Positions 48,709-59,725 of a DNA stretch of 64,000 nucleotides are shown here, piece by piece. The notes under the pieces were generated by a model. The model saw only the letters and a list, made by a program, of their open reading frames with translations, ran no database searches and was not told the DNA's origin. Every line of letters starts with the position of its first letter. Position 1 is the first letter of the stretch. A program made the translations under genes and the position numbers. This stretch comes from Agrostemma githago (lineage: Eukaryota > Streptophyta > Magnoliopsida > Caryophyllales > Caryophyllaceae): positions 34,843,424 through 34,907,423 of the forward strand of contig OY288244.1 in the NCBI GenBank assembly GCA_958450325.1. Reading direction: 5' to 3'.

Positions 48709-51150
48709 TGTAGACACCCACATTTGGCCACTAGGTGTCTGTAGCGGTTCCCGAAAAATACCCGATGATGATCGGACGCAAACGTGTTTCTACGCGCTCG
48801 GATGTGGGCTCGAAACCATTAGTTTCTGGCTTGGGTTTTTTTACGGAGTACAAATCTCACAAAACCGACCTCAAAATCAGGCCCAGTGGGTCATTTTCTA
48901 TCAAATAAGACTAATTTGGGTCAAAACCGACACCGGAAATAAAACCGTCTTTTAGCGACCGAGTCAAAACCCGGTCAAAGCCGTTTCCGAGAGCAAACCC
49001 GCGGTCCTCTTTCAGGTGGGCCACTCGATCAAGTCCATCAGGGCACTTGACCGAGTAACCCTAGACAAGTAGGGGGAGCAATTGCCTATATAAACATCCT
49101 CTTGCATGCACAATTCAACACTTTACAAAAAACCCTAACACATCTGCAATTAACAAAAACCGTAGCAATCTAGGAACCCTAAACCACCATAACTCATCCT
49201 TCATAAACCTCGAAACTCCCATGCTAAAGCCACAACGAAACGAGTTCCATCCGAGACAAGAAACATGTAGGTTGAGGGTGCAAAATCCTGTTCTTTTCGC
49301 TTCTCCTTTCTTTCCTCGTGTCGTCCGCGCGTCGTCGTCGTCATTGTCGTCTTTTTTCGTTTTTTATTTTTATCTTCGCGTCTCTAATATCGTTAATAAT
49401 CTCTAATATAAAACATTAAAATACTTGCTAATTCGTGTCGAACACGAGGGATGACGGGATAAGAAAATCTGAATATTACGAGGGTAACGCACCCGATGTT
49501 GACGGTCGTTTATCCCGACACCCCGAATGTTTGATTGTTGAAGCAAGTCAACATCAATAATCTTTTTTTATTTCGTTGCGTCGCTAGTCACGTTTTTTTA
49601 TTATTATTCGTGTCGTTATCATCATCGTTCATCGCATCTTTATCAATTTCGAAACTATTTTTTAAGAAAAGCATCCGTTTTTTAGTTAAAGTCGAAAACT
49701 GTTGACGCGGATCCGACATCACACAATCTGTAAGGATTTATTACGATGTCGGGATGCGGAGGGAATCAAGTCGAGTCTTTTTAATCCAAAGCGTCAATCT
49801 ATTAGATTCGATACCAACTCAATAGTTGGATGTTGAATTTAATTGACTTAGTCAATTAATTTAACTAATACGATTTTCGTTGATGCTAAAATAGTTGTCA
49901 GATAATTCGATAGAATTAATTATGACACTATAAACGCGGAGATAATCTATATCGGTTTAGTTTAATTTAAAACGACTTACAAATTTATTTTCTAGATTTC
50001 GCTCTAAATATTCGATATCGATTCAATAATCGAATATCGGATACGACGAGTATCCAAATCCAAATCGAGCATAAATCATAAAATATATCTGCCCGATTCA
50101 ATAAAAATCATCATTCCAAGGACGCGATACCGACTCCGTAGTCGAATATCAAATCTAACGAAATTAATCAAAAAAGCCAAAACAACCCTCCATGCGAGTC
50201 GCGCGGGTGTCATGCGAGTCGCACGGATTTCATGCGAGTCGCGCGCCTTTGCAAGTCGCGTGAAGTGCATACAAGTCGCGCGATTGCCTGGAAATTGCGA
50301 CACAAAAGGATTTTTTTTTTAGTTCAATTTTAAAACGACTTATAACATCTTTTCTAAACTCGCTCCTAATATTTGATATTGATTCCATAATCAAATATCG
50401 AATATGACGAGAATTGAAATTTTAAAGTCGAGTATAAATCATACCATATTTTTACACGACTTAGCAAAATTATCGATTTTTCAAAATCATGCATCATGTT
50501 TACATTATCTTATAGCATTCTATATTTTCGCAAACCGTTATTATCGTTACTAACCGTTTGTCCTATTTTTTCGATTTATTTCCATTATTCATTTTCTTGT
50601 ACTAAAATAAACCCGCATGCTAAATCCAACTTTGACGTTAAATTTAGATGCATTAAATCGACTAGCAACCCATTCAATAATTCGCATGTTTAGGCAAAAC
50701 ACTGTTTGCATATCTTTTTTATCGTTCTACTAACGCGCGAATTAAAACGTCAAACGATATCTTAGTAGAGGCCGCTAATGTGCGGGCGGGGTTGGGTATT
50801 CTTTGTGAACTTCCCAACACGTACCCTCACCCCTTACTCAGATCCTCGGTTTACGGATGCCCGAAACCGTTGGCGCACGAGAGTCATTCAATACACGGTA
50901 TCCGATAATGTCGGTATCGGTATCAAATGCAAAGGGACGAACCCAATAAACTCTGACATCCGAATGGGCCAAACTTTGTGCATGGCCCACTAAGATATAG
51001 AGTGGGTTTTAACGGGCCCGAACTCCCACAAATTTTGGTGGCGATTCCACTTCGATTTAAATTTCAATTCGACCCATCTCATATGGAGATTCATTCGCCT
51101 CCCCAAAACCGCGCGTGGCCGCATCGGGGTGGACCTATGTCATGTCCACA
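48709..51150 (+). repeat. 3' LTR of the plus-strand family T element
   Basis: 2442 bp, starting TGTAGACACCCACATTTGG and ending CATGTCCACA. It has three 20-bp tandem units (50191-50250) against six in the 5' LTR, and scattered substitutions. Confidence 0.9.
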
Positions 51151-51155
51151 CTACT

Positions 51156-53835
51156 AAACTAATAAGAACTAAAATACCAGCCGAGCGGGTATTAGCGCAC
51201 CCTACGCCCTTTCAACTCACGCGAGAACACTTAGAGGACAAGTGCTCTTCGCAAGGCAAGTGGGGTCTTGCGACAAAATTGTGGATACAACCGAACACGA
51301 AAACACATAAACAAACAAACACATAAGCAAACAAACATACAAACAAACAATCGGTTGCATCCAAGACAAAACAAATACCGCTTCCCTCAATAAAGCGGTG
51401 AAAGAGACACCGGTTAAGGACTCAAGGCAAGTGACAACGTTCCCAAGCTAGCAATACAAACCAAAATGGACAAAACCCTAATAGTATGACGACAAAGCAA
51501 CAAAAACGTTGGTAACTTACCTAGGTTCCTCCTAACATTCTAAGAACGTACTACGGGACGATAGGCGGGATGGAAAAAGGATGAACCACGGAGTTAGTCG
51601 ACACTGTAGGTAAGTGAAGCCCCGTCCTCTTTAGCGATGAGCCAAGAGGGTCGTCCCATGCTCAAAATAGCCTAACTAGTCCAAGCAAAAAGGTGGATAT
51701 GGTTTCCAAAATGAGGGAAGACCGACCATTACCGCTATCATCCTTCCTAGGGACTCGGTCCTTTGGTAGGCTCTTCACGATAACGGTCGGTAAAAGGCTT
51801 ATTTTTGAGGGGGTAAGAAATTTTTTTGTGAAACGACTTTCTTTGGCATTTTTCTTTTGTATTTTGCCTTTTGAGTTGCTATGCCACTTCTTTTTCTTCT
51901 TTTGTGTTTTGTTTTTCATTTGTTGTGCCTTTTTTTTTTCTTTTTCTTCTTTCTTTTCTTTCTTTTCTTTCTTTTTCTTTCTTTTCTTTTTCTTTCTTTT
52001 CTTGGCTTGCCTTTTGGATAAATCTTGTATTGTAGGCATTTCTTGCAACCAAGTAAGAACTTCAACAAGTTGCAACTTATTTGTGGAAAATGTGTAGAAG
52101 GTAGGGAAATGGGTAAGTCGGGACGACGTCTTCCCTTCAAACCCACCAAAAAAAGAGGGGAAAACTTGGACTAATCAAAGCAATTTCGAACACGGTCACC
52201 TAAGGGACGAGACTCAGGAACCAAGGCCTTTTCACTCCGTGGGTGGACAAAATGGTCAAAATGCAAATCCCGTAGTAAATCCCTAGTAGACTAGGTGGAC
52301 TCAAGGTAAGAAAACAACGAAAGTAAACACTTGCGCACTAGCCTCAAAACCGGGTTTTCGAAAACCTTTTTACACACTAGACACAACCTACACATCACAA
52401 AAGAAAGACGCAACAAAAATGAAAGAAATGAGACAAACACAACAAAACAAACAACACACAAAATAAACAATAACCACCCCGAAATATCCAAACAAGCCAC
52501 CACACCAACCGCAAACATCAAAAAGCTCCACCCGAGCACACACCATCACAACACATCCTCCAAAATCCACAAAAAGAAAAAAGGAGAAAGAAATGAAGGG
52601 GTATTACCGGATGTCTTGAGCCTTTCGAAACTTGTCGACGATCGCGCAACCTATAGGGAGACAGGGGAGCAAAACACACAATACAACAAAAATACGACAC
52701 GAGGACACAAAAGAAAAAGACACAAAATAAAATCTTTTTGGCTTTTTTATGAAATTTTTCCAATTTTTAGAGATTTTTAGGATTTTTTCGAAAAAAAAAA
52801 CTACGAAAATAAAACTAAACTAGCTTAAGATATCGCTCCCTCACACTTAAACTGAGCAATGTCCTCATGCTCGATCGGTAGTGTGTGCGGAGACACTAAA
52901 AAGAAAAGAAAAAGGGAAAATAAAGCTAAAAATGAAAAATGAAAGTGAAGAAAGGGTCGAATGTGTCCGGCCGGGGTGTAATCAAGTCACCAAGGGCCGA
53001 GACGAGAAAAGATATGGATGGGGGAAGAAATAAAAATAAGAAAATAAAAGGAAATGGGAGGGGAGGTAGGCGTAATCAAGTCACCTAGCTCGGATTCCGC
53101 CTAAGTCCGATTAAATTCTACCGAAAAATAAAGAAAAAGTGAAAAGACTCGTTAATTTGGATTTTTCAAAGGACTCTCGATGTAGTCACGTCATCGAGAA
53201 TCGGGAGCAATAAACACCAAGGGCCCTGAGGGCCTCCAAGACACCATAATGATAAAGGGAAGGGGAACAAACGAAGAAATACTAAGCAAACAAAAGACCG
53301 AAAAGAAGGAGAGTTGCCTTACCAAACGGTTAGCAACTCAATCAACTCCATCGTCTCAATGATCGTCATCGGCACATTTTGCTTGTCGTCATCGATATTC
53401 CTCCTCTTCCTCAATGTAGTCTCAAGTATCGGGCTTGAAATAGTGTAAATGAGGTTGGGATTTGAGGGAAAACTCTGTGTATAGTGGAGAGAAGATGAGA
53501 TGAAGGTAAAGCCTTCATTCAATACTAGCTCCACCCAAAAGACAAGTAATACCTCGGGATCCAAAATCCCGTCCCCAAAAGCTTGTACAAAGCACAAAAA
53601 CCAACTTCCTCCACCAAGCCTTGAAGCTTCTATCATCCATAACCCTTTCTATTCTTCATCTTCATTTCAAACCTATCAAGTAAGCTCAATAACCACAATC
53701 AAGAATTCCTCCCTCGCATCGCTCAAGATAATTCCAAATTACAAGAATTCCCCCAAAACTAACAAATCCTAGAAACCAAACTATCCAATCAAACATATAC
53801 AAAAACAAAAGCTCAAAAGAAAAGGAAAAAGATAT
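51156..53835 (-). other. family D interior downstream of the orphan ORF, non-coding
   Basis: About 2.7 kb. It contains a CTTT/CTTTT-rich low-complexity tract at about 51925-52010, whose Lys/Arg-rich minus-strand translation is an artefact, and A-rich patches. A minus-strand open frame at 53319-53636 has no recognisable domain. Confidence 0.55.
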
Positions 53836-55230
53836 TTACAATAAGATACTCTCACCATCTACACCTCCATAGCCATTAAGAGCTCGGAGGAGTAAGTCAA
53901 ATGCTCTATCAACATCTTCGTTAAAGGTCATGTGGCCGATCCTAGCCATCAACAAGAGTTTCCAAGTCGGGGTCAAGAAGCAATCACCTAATCCATTACG
54001 CTCGGGTTTCTTGTGATCTTTCAGGTCTTCCGAACCAACATAGCGACGACTCTTATGACCATCCGGTAGATATAGTGATCTAGAATCATGCTTGGCGTTA
54101 TGAGTTGGGAGATCACACTCTAAGGGTGTTGCTTCTTCTACGGGGTCAAGAGTGGAACTCTTTTCCACCGCCCGACAAGGATCCACTTCATCAACCGTCT
54201 CACAAGACAAGGGACTCGAAATCAAGTGCGGTAAAGGAGGTGAAGGCATCAAGTTTTCTTCATTGGAGGCTTTAGGGGGGACCTCATCGTTGTCCTTACT
54301 AGAATTCTCACCATGAAGAAACTCAAGGCCCTTGATGGCGGCCTCAATTTTTTCGACGGTTTGGTCTAGCATAGCATCTCCAAATCCCCTAATCAGCTCC
54401 TCCAATTTCCCATACAAGGCAAGTTCTAAGGCATCTATCTCTTTCTCCCAAGTATTACCTTCCTTTTCACTCACCTTGTCTAGTTGGCCTACAGGAGTCT
54501 TGTCATCACTTGGCTTTGGATTGTCGAGATCTGGTTCATCAGGAAGAAAATCATACAAATCCAATTTGATAGCCAATACATTGGCTCCCCAAGAGTTACC
54601 TTGAGAATCACATTCAATTTTCTCCTCATTGTCGACCCTTGAAACTTCAACTTCCTCCATTCTTCCCATATCTCCACCATCCAAGCAACACTCAACAATG
54701 ATCTCTTGATTGACCCTCTCTTCTTCATTCGTGGCTTCATGATCGGGTTGACTTTCTTGTGGAGACAACCGACCTCCTTTCCCAAATGAACCTTCCTCAA
54801 CAAATTGTGGAGCTTGAGTGGCGAACATCGTGAAACGAGCCATGAGTGCATTGATTCGAGCATCTTGCACCTCTAATTGGGCCTTGAACTCCTCTTTATC
54901 CCTTTGCATTTGAATCATCATCTCTTGTTGATTCTTATGAAATTGAATCATCATCTCTTGTTGACTCTTTTGCATTTGAATCATCATTTGACAAATCTCA
55001 AAGTTGGGGATTTTTGGTTGTGGGTTATGTGAGGGTGTTTGGTAGTTGTTAGGATGTTGGAATGATCCTTGACAACTTTCATGGTAGTCATATGAAGAGG
55101 GTTCATAAGATTGTTGATGAGATTGGTATGGTTGGTAAAGTTGTGGGTCTTGGCAATTAGCCCCATGATTGTCCCATGATGATTGATGGTAGCTTGGATG
55201 CCACATTGTCATAACGTTGCTTTGATACAT
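53836..55230 (-). CDS. orphan ORF of the family D element: Y/Q/S/H-rich N-terminus plus coiled coil, unknown function
   Basis: The frame is open from a TTG at 55356, but the first ATG is at 55230 (MYQSNVMTMWHPSYHQ), giving 464 residues. Residues 1-72 are rich in Tyr, Gln, Ser, His and Pro (QPYQSHQQSYEPSSYDYH), a prion-like composition. Residues about 74-130 form a coiled coil with three 11-residue repeats (MQKSQQEMMIQ, FHKNQQEMMIQ, MQRDKEEFKAQ) ending DARINALM. The middle is acidic (EEERVNQEIIVECCLDGGD), and the C-terminus ends FNEDVDRAFDLLLRALNGYGG. I see no Gag core, zinc knuckle, protease or polymerase motif. It occupies the Gag position behind the tRNA-Asp primer-binding site, so a particle or RNA-packaging role is possible but unproven. 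A diverged relative lies at 2167-2757. Confidence 0.7.
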   Translation of the reverse strand: MYQSNVMTMWHPSYHQSSWDNHGANCQDPQLYQPYQSHQQSYEPSSYDYHESCQGSFQHPNNYQTPSHNPQPKIPNFEICQMMIQMQKSQQEMMIQFHKNQQEMMIQMQRDKEEFKAQLEVQDARINALMARFTMFATQAPQFVEEGSFGKGGRLSPQESQPDHEATNEEERVNQEIIVECCLDGGDMGRMEEVEVSRVDNEEKIECDSQGNSWGANVLAIKLDLYDFLPDEPDLDNPKPSDDKTPVGQLDKVSEKEGNTWEKEIDALELALYGKLEELIRGFGDAMLDQTVEKIEAAIKGLEFLHGENSSKDNDEVPPKASNEENLMPSPPLPHLISSPLSCETVDEVDPCRAVEKSSTLDPVEEATPLECDLPTHNAKHDSRSLYLPDGHKSRRYVGSEDLKDHKKPERNGLGDCFLTPTWKLLLMARIGHMTFNEDVDRAFDLLLRALNGYGGVDGESILL

Positions 55231-55392
55231 TGGATGAACTAGACGCACTTGAGCAAACGTTAGTAGCCTAGTGCTTTTGAGGCACAAGGATGAGAGAATA
55301 GCACACAATAAGAACGGAGATACAGAAGGAGAAGAAAACACAAAAATCAAGAACAAAGTCTAAAACTAAGCACACAAAAGTGTAAACTACGT

Positions 55393-55410
55393 CGTCCCCG
55401 GCAACGGCAC
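55393..55410 (-). promoter_or_regulatory. family D primer-binding site (tRNA-Asp type)
   Basis: The plus strand reads CGTCCCCGGCAACGGCAC. Apart from the final bases this equals the 3' end of plant tRNA-Asp (CCCCGGCAACGGCGCCA), so the minus-strand RNA would pair with it. It lies next to the LTR at 55416 and defines element orientation. Confidence 0.8.
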
Positions 55411-55415
55411 AAATT

Positions 55416-56965
55416 TGACGGTATGGATTTGCCGTGGATCCCACCGATCAAAATAAACTAACGAACCTAAACTAGGTAGCTAGGGCAAGACGGGTCGATC
55501 CTCAGGGACGGGGTGTCGGACTAAGGTGTTCTACGGTCCAAGACTAGGTTCGAGAGAAACTAAACTATGGCTAAGGTTGAGATTGACTAATGACTAAGCT
55601 AAGGTCTATAACATGAACTAACAAGGCAAAACAAGCAACTAATGACTAATGGAAGCGAATTAAATCAATAAGAAGAAACTAGGGCTAGGTCGGGTTCATG
55701 GATGCCAAGGAGATCAAAAGAAGGAAACGTGGGTCACTCGCATGCTTTCGTAGCCCAGGTTACGATTGGGCTCTCGCTACTTGAACGGCCTAGGGGTCAT
55801 CCTCACCATGCTCTCGCTACTAATGAGGGAACCAAACCAACCGAACAAACAAACACATACAAGAGAAGAGGCAAGAAAAACAAGGATTGATCATCTCAAG
55901 TCTCACAACCATTTCATCAAACATGTGGAGTGCAAGGTAAGAAGGAAACAACAAAAACAACATCTAGTACCACCTATCTCACCCTAATCATCCCTAATCA
56001 CACCCAATCCCCCTACTAACCCTAGGGGACAACTACTCAAACATATCTATACTAAAACTAATACTAACAAGAGAAACAATCACAAGAACAAAAGAAACAT
56101 TCATAATGAAGAACGAGGATGAACAATGGACAATACAATAAACAAAAGTTTCAAACTTTACTAACAAAGAAGGATTAAGAGAAAAGAGAGAATAAAGATT
56201 ATACCAAACTAAGAGTAGGAAAAGATAAACACTTGCATAGAAGAAAACCCAAACAATTCCACCAAGGTTGTCAATCTTGGTAGATTCTTCAAGAGATCCA
56301 ATAATACAAGAGTACTCACTAGATTAAGGAGTAATTAAGGACTAATTTACACTAATCTAAGTTAATCTAACCTAAAGTAGTCTAGGGTTTATTAGCTAAT
56401 GAAAAGTAAAGCATAAGTTCTTAAACAATACAAGAGGGGGGTATATATAGGGTTACAATGAATAAGGGAGGCGGAAAAGCGAAACAGCTCTGAACTGGGC
56501 CCATCCCGGTCGGGAAGGAGGTGATCCCGGTCGGGATAAGGTGATCCCGGTCGAGATGGACCTGGTCCCGGCCGGGATGGACCTCCAGTGGCTCGGTTTT
56601 GCTTGCTTCTTCATCCCGGTCGTGATGGATGTGTTCCCGACCGGGATGGGTCTTGTAGGCTTCAAATAAGGTCTCATAGATCCCCACTTGCTCTCCCTAG
56701 GCTTCTCATCGATTCTCGGTGCTCGGGAATGGGTCCCAAGGGCTCGGGATCGAGTCTAAGCTACCGGGTGATCGTCACTTCTCCTCGTTGGCTCCAAATG
56801 TGTCTGAAACGAGCCGGAATCCTTCCATTTCTCCAATATTGGCCTTAGGAACCTAACACAAGCTAGAAGAAGCGTAAGTAGCATCAAAAACCGCTCCAAG
56901 GAGCGATTCCATAAGAGAAACCGGGACCAAACACAAGGAAATAGCACTACAAACCACACTTATCA
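55416..56965 (-). repeat. 5' LTR of the family D element
   Basis: 1550 bp, collinear with 40246-41817 and with many point differences. The dyad array (ATCCCGGTCGGGAT type) is at about 56500-56655 and TATATATA near 56447-56454. ACATC follows at 56966. Confidence 0.88.
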
Positions 56966-56994
56966 ACATCCTAGACTCGGACTCAGACTCGAAC

Positions 56995-57630
56995 TTAAAT
57001 CAAATTCAAACTCTTGGACGCATGGGAAGTAGATTGGATGCTTTGGTTGTGGGGCCCCGTACAGTCCATGAGGGGCTTTGCAAGTGACAATGTTTCCATG
57101 ACGGGTGTCCTCCCGGCATCGAGGGAATCTTGGATGAGGTGTTTCAGTTTCCAGCACTTTTCTATATTGTGCCCCCTCCCCATGTGGAATTGGCAGTAAT
57201 GTTCGGCGTTCCGTGCTTTGGAGCGTTTTTCTAAAGGTGTGTCGGCTGTTGGGCCTATAGGTATTATTAGGCCCTTCGAAACTAACCTTTGGAAAGCGAC
57301 GGTGTAGGACATATCTAAGTGAGTAAATGTCCTTTCTTTTGACTGGTTCTTGATTTTCGAAGAGGTGACTTTAGGGTTACCTCTCTCGGTCTTGCCATCT
57401 TGGGGGTATCGGACAGTTTCGCAAGAGTCTTCACCCTTCAAACGGCTTGGTTGGGTGATTGGCTGCCTTACCCGCTCTAGTTGTGTTAGACAGGATCGGG
57501 TTCTTACAAGATCTTCTTCGATGATGGCTACCCTGGAACTTAGGTTATCTAGGGCGGTATTGATTTTTGAGAAGATATTGTTAATGGAGCAAGATAGCAT
57601 AAGCATAAGATTTGGTAGTGTCTCGTTCAT
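56995..57630 (-). CDS. family T Gag remnant: N-terminal coiled coil fused to the zinc-knuckle region
   Basis: 211 residues from the ATG at 57630. Residues 1-55 are heptad-rich (INTALDNLSSRVAIIEEDL). From about residue 100 come the conserved Gag C-terminal blocks TFTHLDMSYTVAFQRLVSKG and LIIPIGPTADTPLEKR, then CQFHMGRGHNIEKC at residues 146-159 (CX2HX4HX4C, a variant zinc knuckle) followed by WKLKHLIQDSLDAG. The central retrotransposon-gag core present in the plus-strand copy (45344-46174) is absent, so this looks like an internal deletion that stayed in frame. It lies in the minus-strand family T interior, between the family D insertion and the leader. Confidence 0.75.
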   Translation of the reverse strand: MNETLPNLMLMLSCSINNIFSKINTALDNLSSRVAIIEEDLVRTRSCLTQLERVRQPITQPSRLKGEDSCETVRYPQDGKTERGNPKVTSSKIKNQSKERTFTHLDMSYTVAFQRLVSKGLIIPIGPTADTPLEKRSKARNAEHYCQFHMGRGHNIEKCWKLKHLIQDSLDAGRTPVMETLSLAKPLMDCTGPHNQSIQSTSHASKSLNLI

Positions 57631-59704
57631 TGGGTCCCTGATAGGAAGAAACGACAGGTGTTAGAACTCGCCTATGCTCGGTTTTGCGCAAGTGAAAGAG
57701 AGAGAGAGAGAGAGTCGAACTAGATACAGCCCGGGGGTAACGGGAATGACTAAAATTCTTGGATCGGGATACCCGGACGTTGACCTAGACAAAGTAACGA
57801 CCGTGAATTAGACTCGAGCTGCAGAAGGGTGAGTCTGAAAATGGGGCGACCGTGTTTGACCGCGCCACGTGCTCAAACCAACCGTGGTGACCTAACCCTA
57901 GGTGACTCGAGTGTTCGTAGCATAGGTACGACTCGATAAAGGCATCATAAGGAAGCCGGTCTATGATGAACGTAAGGTACCCTTTAAGGTGATTGTGGTC
58001 GAATGCTCGGGTGGAAGACAGCCCCCAAGTGAGACTAAAGACTCTGATTGGACTCAGATGGTGTGGCATCTGAATGACTCGAAAGTGACACACGTGAGAC
58101 ACACGTGTAGGACATGACCCTTAGAGCAACCGGGATTGATCGCCCTGCTGAAAGGTAGCCCCCGAGTGGGATAGAAGACTTTGTTAAGACTTGAGTGTCG
58201 GACGAGTGACCCTTAGACGTAAGGATCACAAACCTTTTGTTATAGGGCTATGCCTTATAAAAAGTTGACTTGGCCTCGAGGTAAGGCAGACGGGGTAAGG
58301 GAAGAAACTTGCGATGTAAGATCGGCAAAGTTTCGACGCCAGAGACCCTTGACTTGACTCGAATAAGGATGACCCTATGATTAGGGCAAACCCTTAAGTT
58401 AAAGGTTTCTTGAATTAAGACGACTCGACTAACGGGTTGCAAAATGGGCGAAAATTCCCTTAGGAAAGGTCGTGGGGACCGTCCTTCTAGAGGGAAAGAT
58501 CGCGTGGGACTTTCTAGTTAGAACTCGAGTGTTTGGAGGAACCTTCCATTTACGAGTGTATGAATCGTGTTGGTCGGTTATGCCTTCGACAAATAAGGCG
58601 GACTGGGATGGGGAAGAAACCCGTGATGTAGGATCGACGGAGTTTCGATGCTAATAGACCTTCGACAAATTATGAAAAGACCCGACACACGGATAACAGT
58701 AGGTCCTATAATAAGGAAGGTTTTTTTTTGGAAAAGAATTGAATTTTGAAAATTGAGAGAACGGTCCCGAAATTGGTATTGGGCCAATAGGACCGGGCAT
58801 TTTGAAATGTTAGAATAGTTGCGAGTAATTTAGCGTTTTGAAAATTTAGGAGGCGATCTTGTCTCTTGAAATTGGCAGCATGCCGACAAGACCAAATTTT
58901 TTTGAAAAGTTGAATATTTGGAATTTTGAAAATTTTGAATATCGAAAAATAAATTTCCAAAAATTTGAATAAATCAAAAAAGGATCCTGAAGATTTGAAA
59001 ATTGAAAATGGCATCTCGGAGATTTAAAAATCGAGAATAGCATCTCGAAGATTTGAAAATCGAAATTGAATTTTGAAGATTTGAAAATTGAATTTTGGAA
59101 ATTCGAAAAAAAGTGAATAGGGATCGGAAATTTGAATATCGGAATGGACAACATGCCGGCTAGAAAATAGGCTTGTTTTGAGTCAAATTGTAAGTCTAAA
59201 TTTCAGCAGTATTCTGATTTTTGAAAATTGAATATTTTGAAAAGCGGTCCCGAAAGGAACGGTATTTCAGGGTTTTTTTAATTTAAAATTGGGTATTTTG
59301 GAAGGATGCATTTTCTGAAATGACGGTTTTTTAAAAATGACACTGAAACCAAGTAGCACGTAGTCAAACAAGCATTATGACGACAGCATGTATGCTTTAC
59401 GCTAAGTCTCGGTCGGTCGAATCCATACCAATAACGACCGCTTTCTTGTAAATCAGGACGGGCTTCCTAAGCCGAATTGGTCTTAGAACATGCCGCGAAA
59501 CCCATACGAGGTTGGCCATAGAAGTTTTTAGTGCACCAATTTAGGAATGCACCGCAGTATAGTGGGACGTCGGTCACAAGTAACCGGCCCGGGTAAAAAT
59601 GGGTTATGCATGGACCATCGAACTAAAACGCGTACATTAATATTCGAACGATTTCTTTTCGAGTCTCACCCTAGGAACCCTGATGACAAGTGGTACAACA
59701 AGTA
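57631..59704 (-). other. family T leader, minus strand, non-coding with degenerate repeats
   Basis: It holds a (GA)n tract (57696-57714). Two diverged copies of a ~60-bp block with GGGGAAGAAACCCGTGATGT lie near 58290 and 58610. At 58740-59130 is a run of degenerate GAAGATTTGAAAATTGAA units. No protein recognised. Confidence 0.65.
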
Positions 59705-59722
59705 TCCCCAGCGGAGTCGCCA
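59705..59722 (-). promoter_or_regulatory. family T primer-binding site (probably tRNA-Arg)
   Basis: The minus strand reads TGGCGACTCCGCTGGGGA, three bases inside the 5' LTR. Its complement ends in CCA like a tRNA 3' end. From memory it fits a plant tRNA-Arg; the tRNA identity needs a search. Confidence 0.75.
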
Positions 59723-59725
59723 AAT

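Larger units (their letters stand above)
41871..51150 (+). mobile_element. family T gag-only LTR element (TR-GAG-like), plus strand
   Basis: 9280 bp, flanked by CTACT (41866-41870 and 51151-51155). The LTRs are 41871-44370 and 48709-51150. A primer-binding-site remnant follows the 5' LTR and a purine tract precedes the 3' LTR. The single gag ORF (45344-46174) is the only coding; protease, reverse transcriptase and integrase are absent. It inserted into the family D interior 53 bp from that element's 3' LTR. The last bases of the 5' LTR read TACG rather than CACA, a terminal mutation. Confidence 0.9.
40246..56965 (-). mobile_element. family D LTR retroelement (minus strand) with an orphan ORF, interrupted by a family T element
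   Basis: The LTRs are 40246-41817 (3') and 55416-56965 (5'), each TGACGGTATGGATT ... CACTTATCA on the plus strand. ACATC flanks it (40241-40245 and 56966-56970). On the minus strand the primer-binding site next to the 5' LTR matches the tRNA-Asp 3' end, and a purine tract (AGTGTGGGGGAGT) precedes the 3' LTR. The interior is 41818-41870 plus 51151-55415, about 4.3 kb. It holds one long ORF (53836-55230) with no Gag or Pol domain that I recognise. It inserted into the minus-strand family T element and later received the plus-strand family T element. Confidence 0.88.

Noticed and set aside
51662..52075. Minus-strand Lys/Arg-rich open frame
   Set aside because: It is the translation of a CTTT/CTTTT low-complexity tract and shows no independent coding signal.
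55231..55356. Hydrophobic N-terminal extension of the family D ORF as a signal peptide
   Set aside because: The extension starts at a TTG codon. The first ATG is downstream and removes it.
55393..59722. tRNA 3' ends as possible tRNA genes
   Set aside because: Only the terminal ~18 bases of a tRNA are present, next to LTR ends. They are primer-binding sites.
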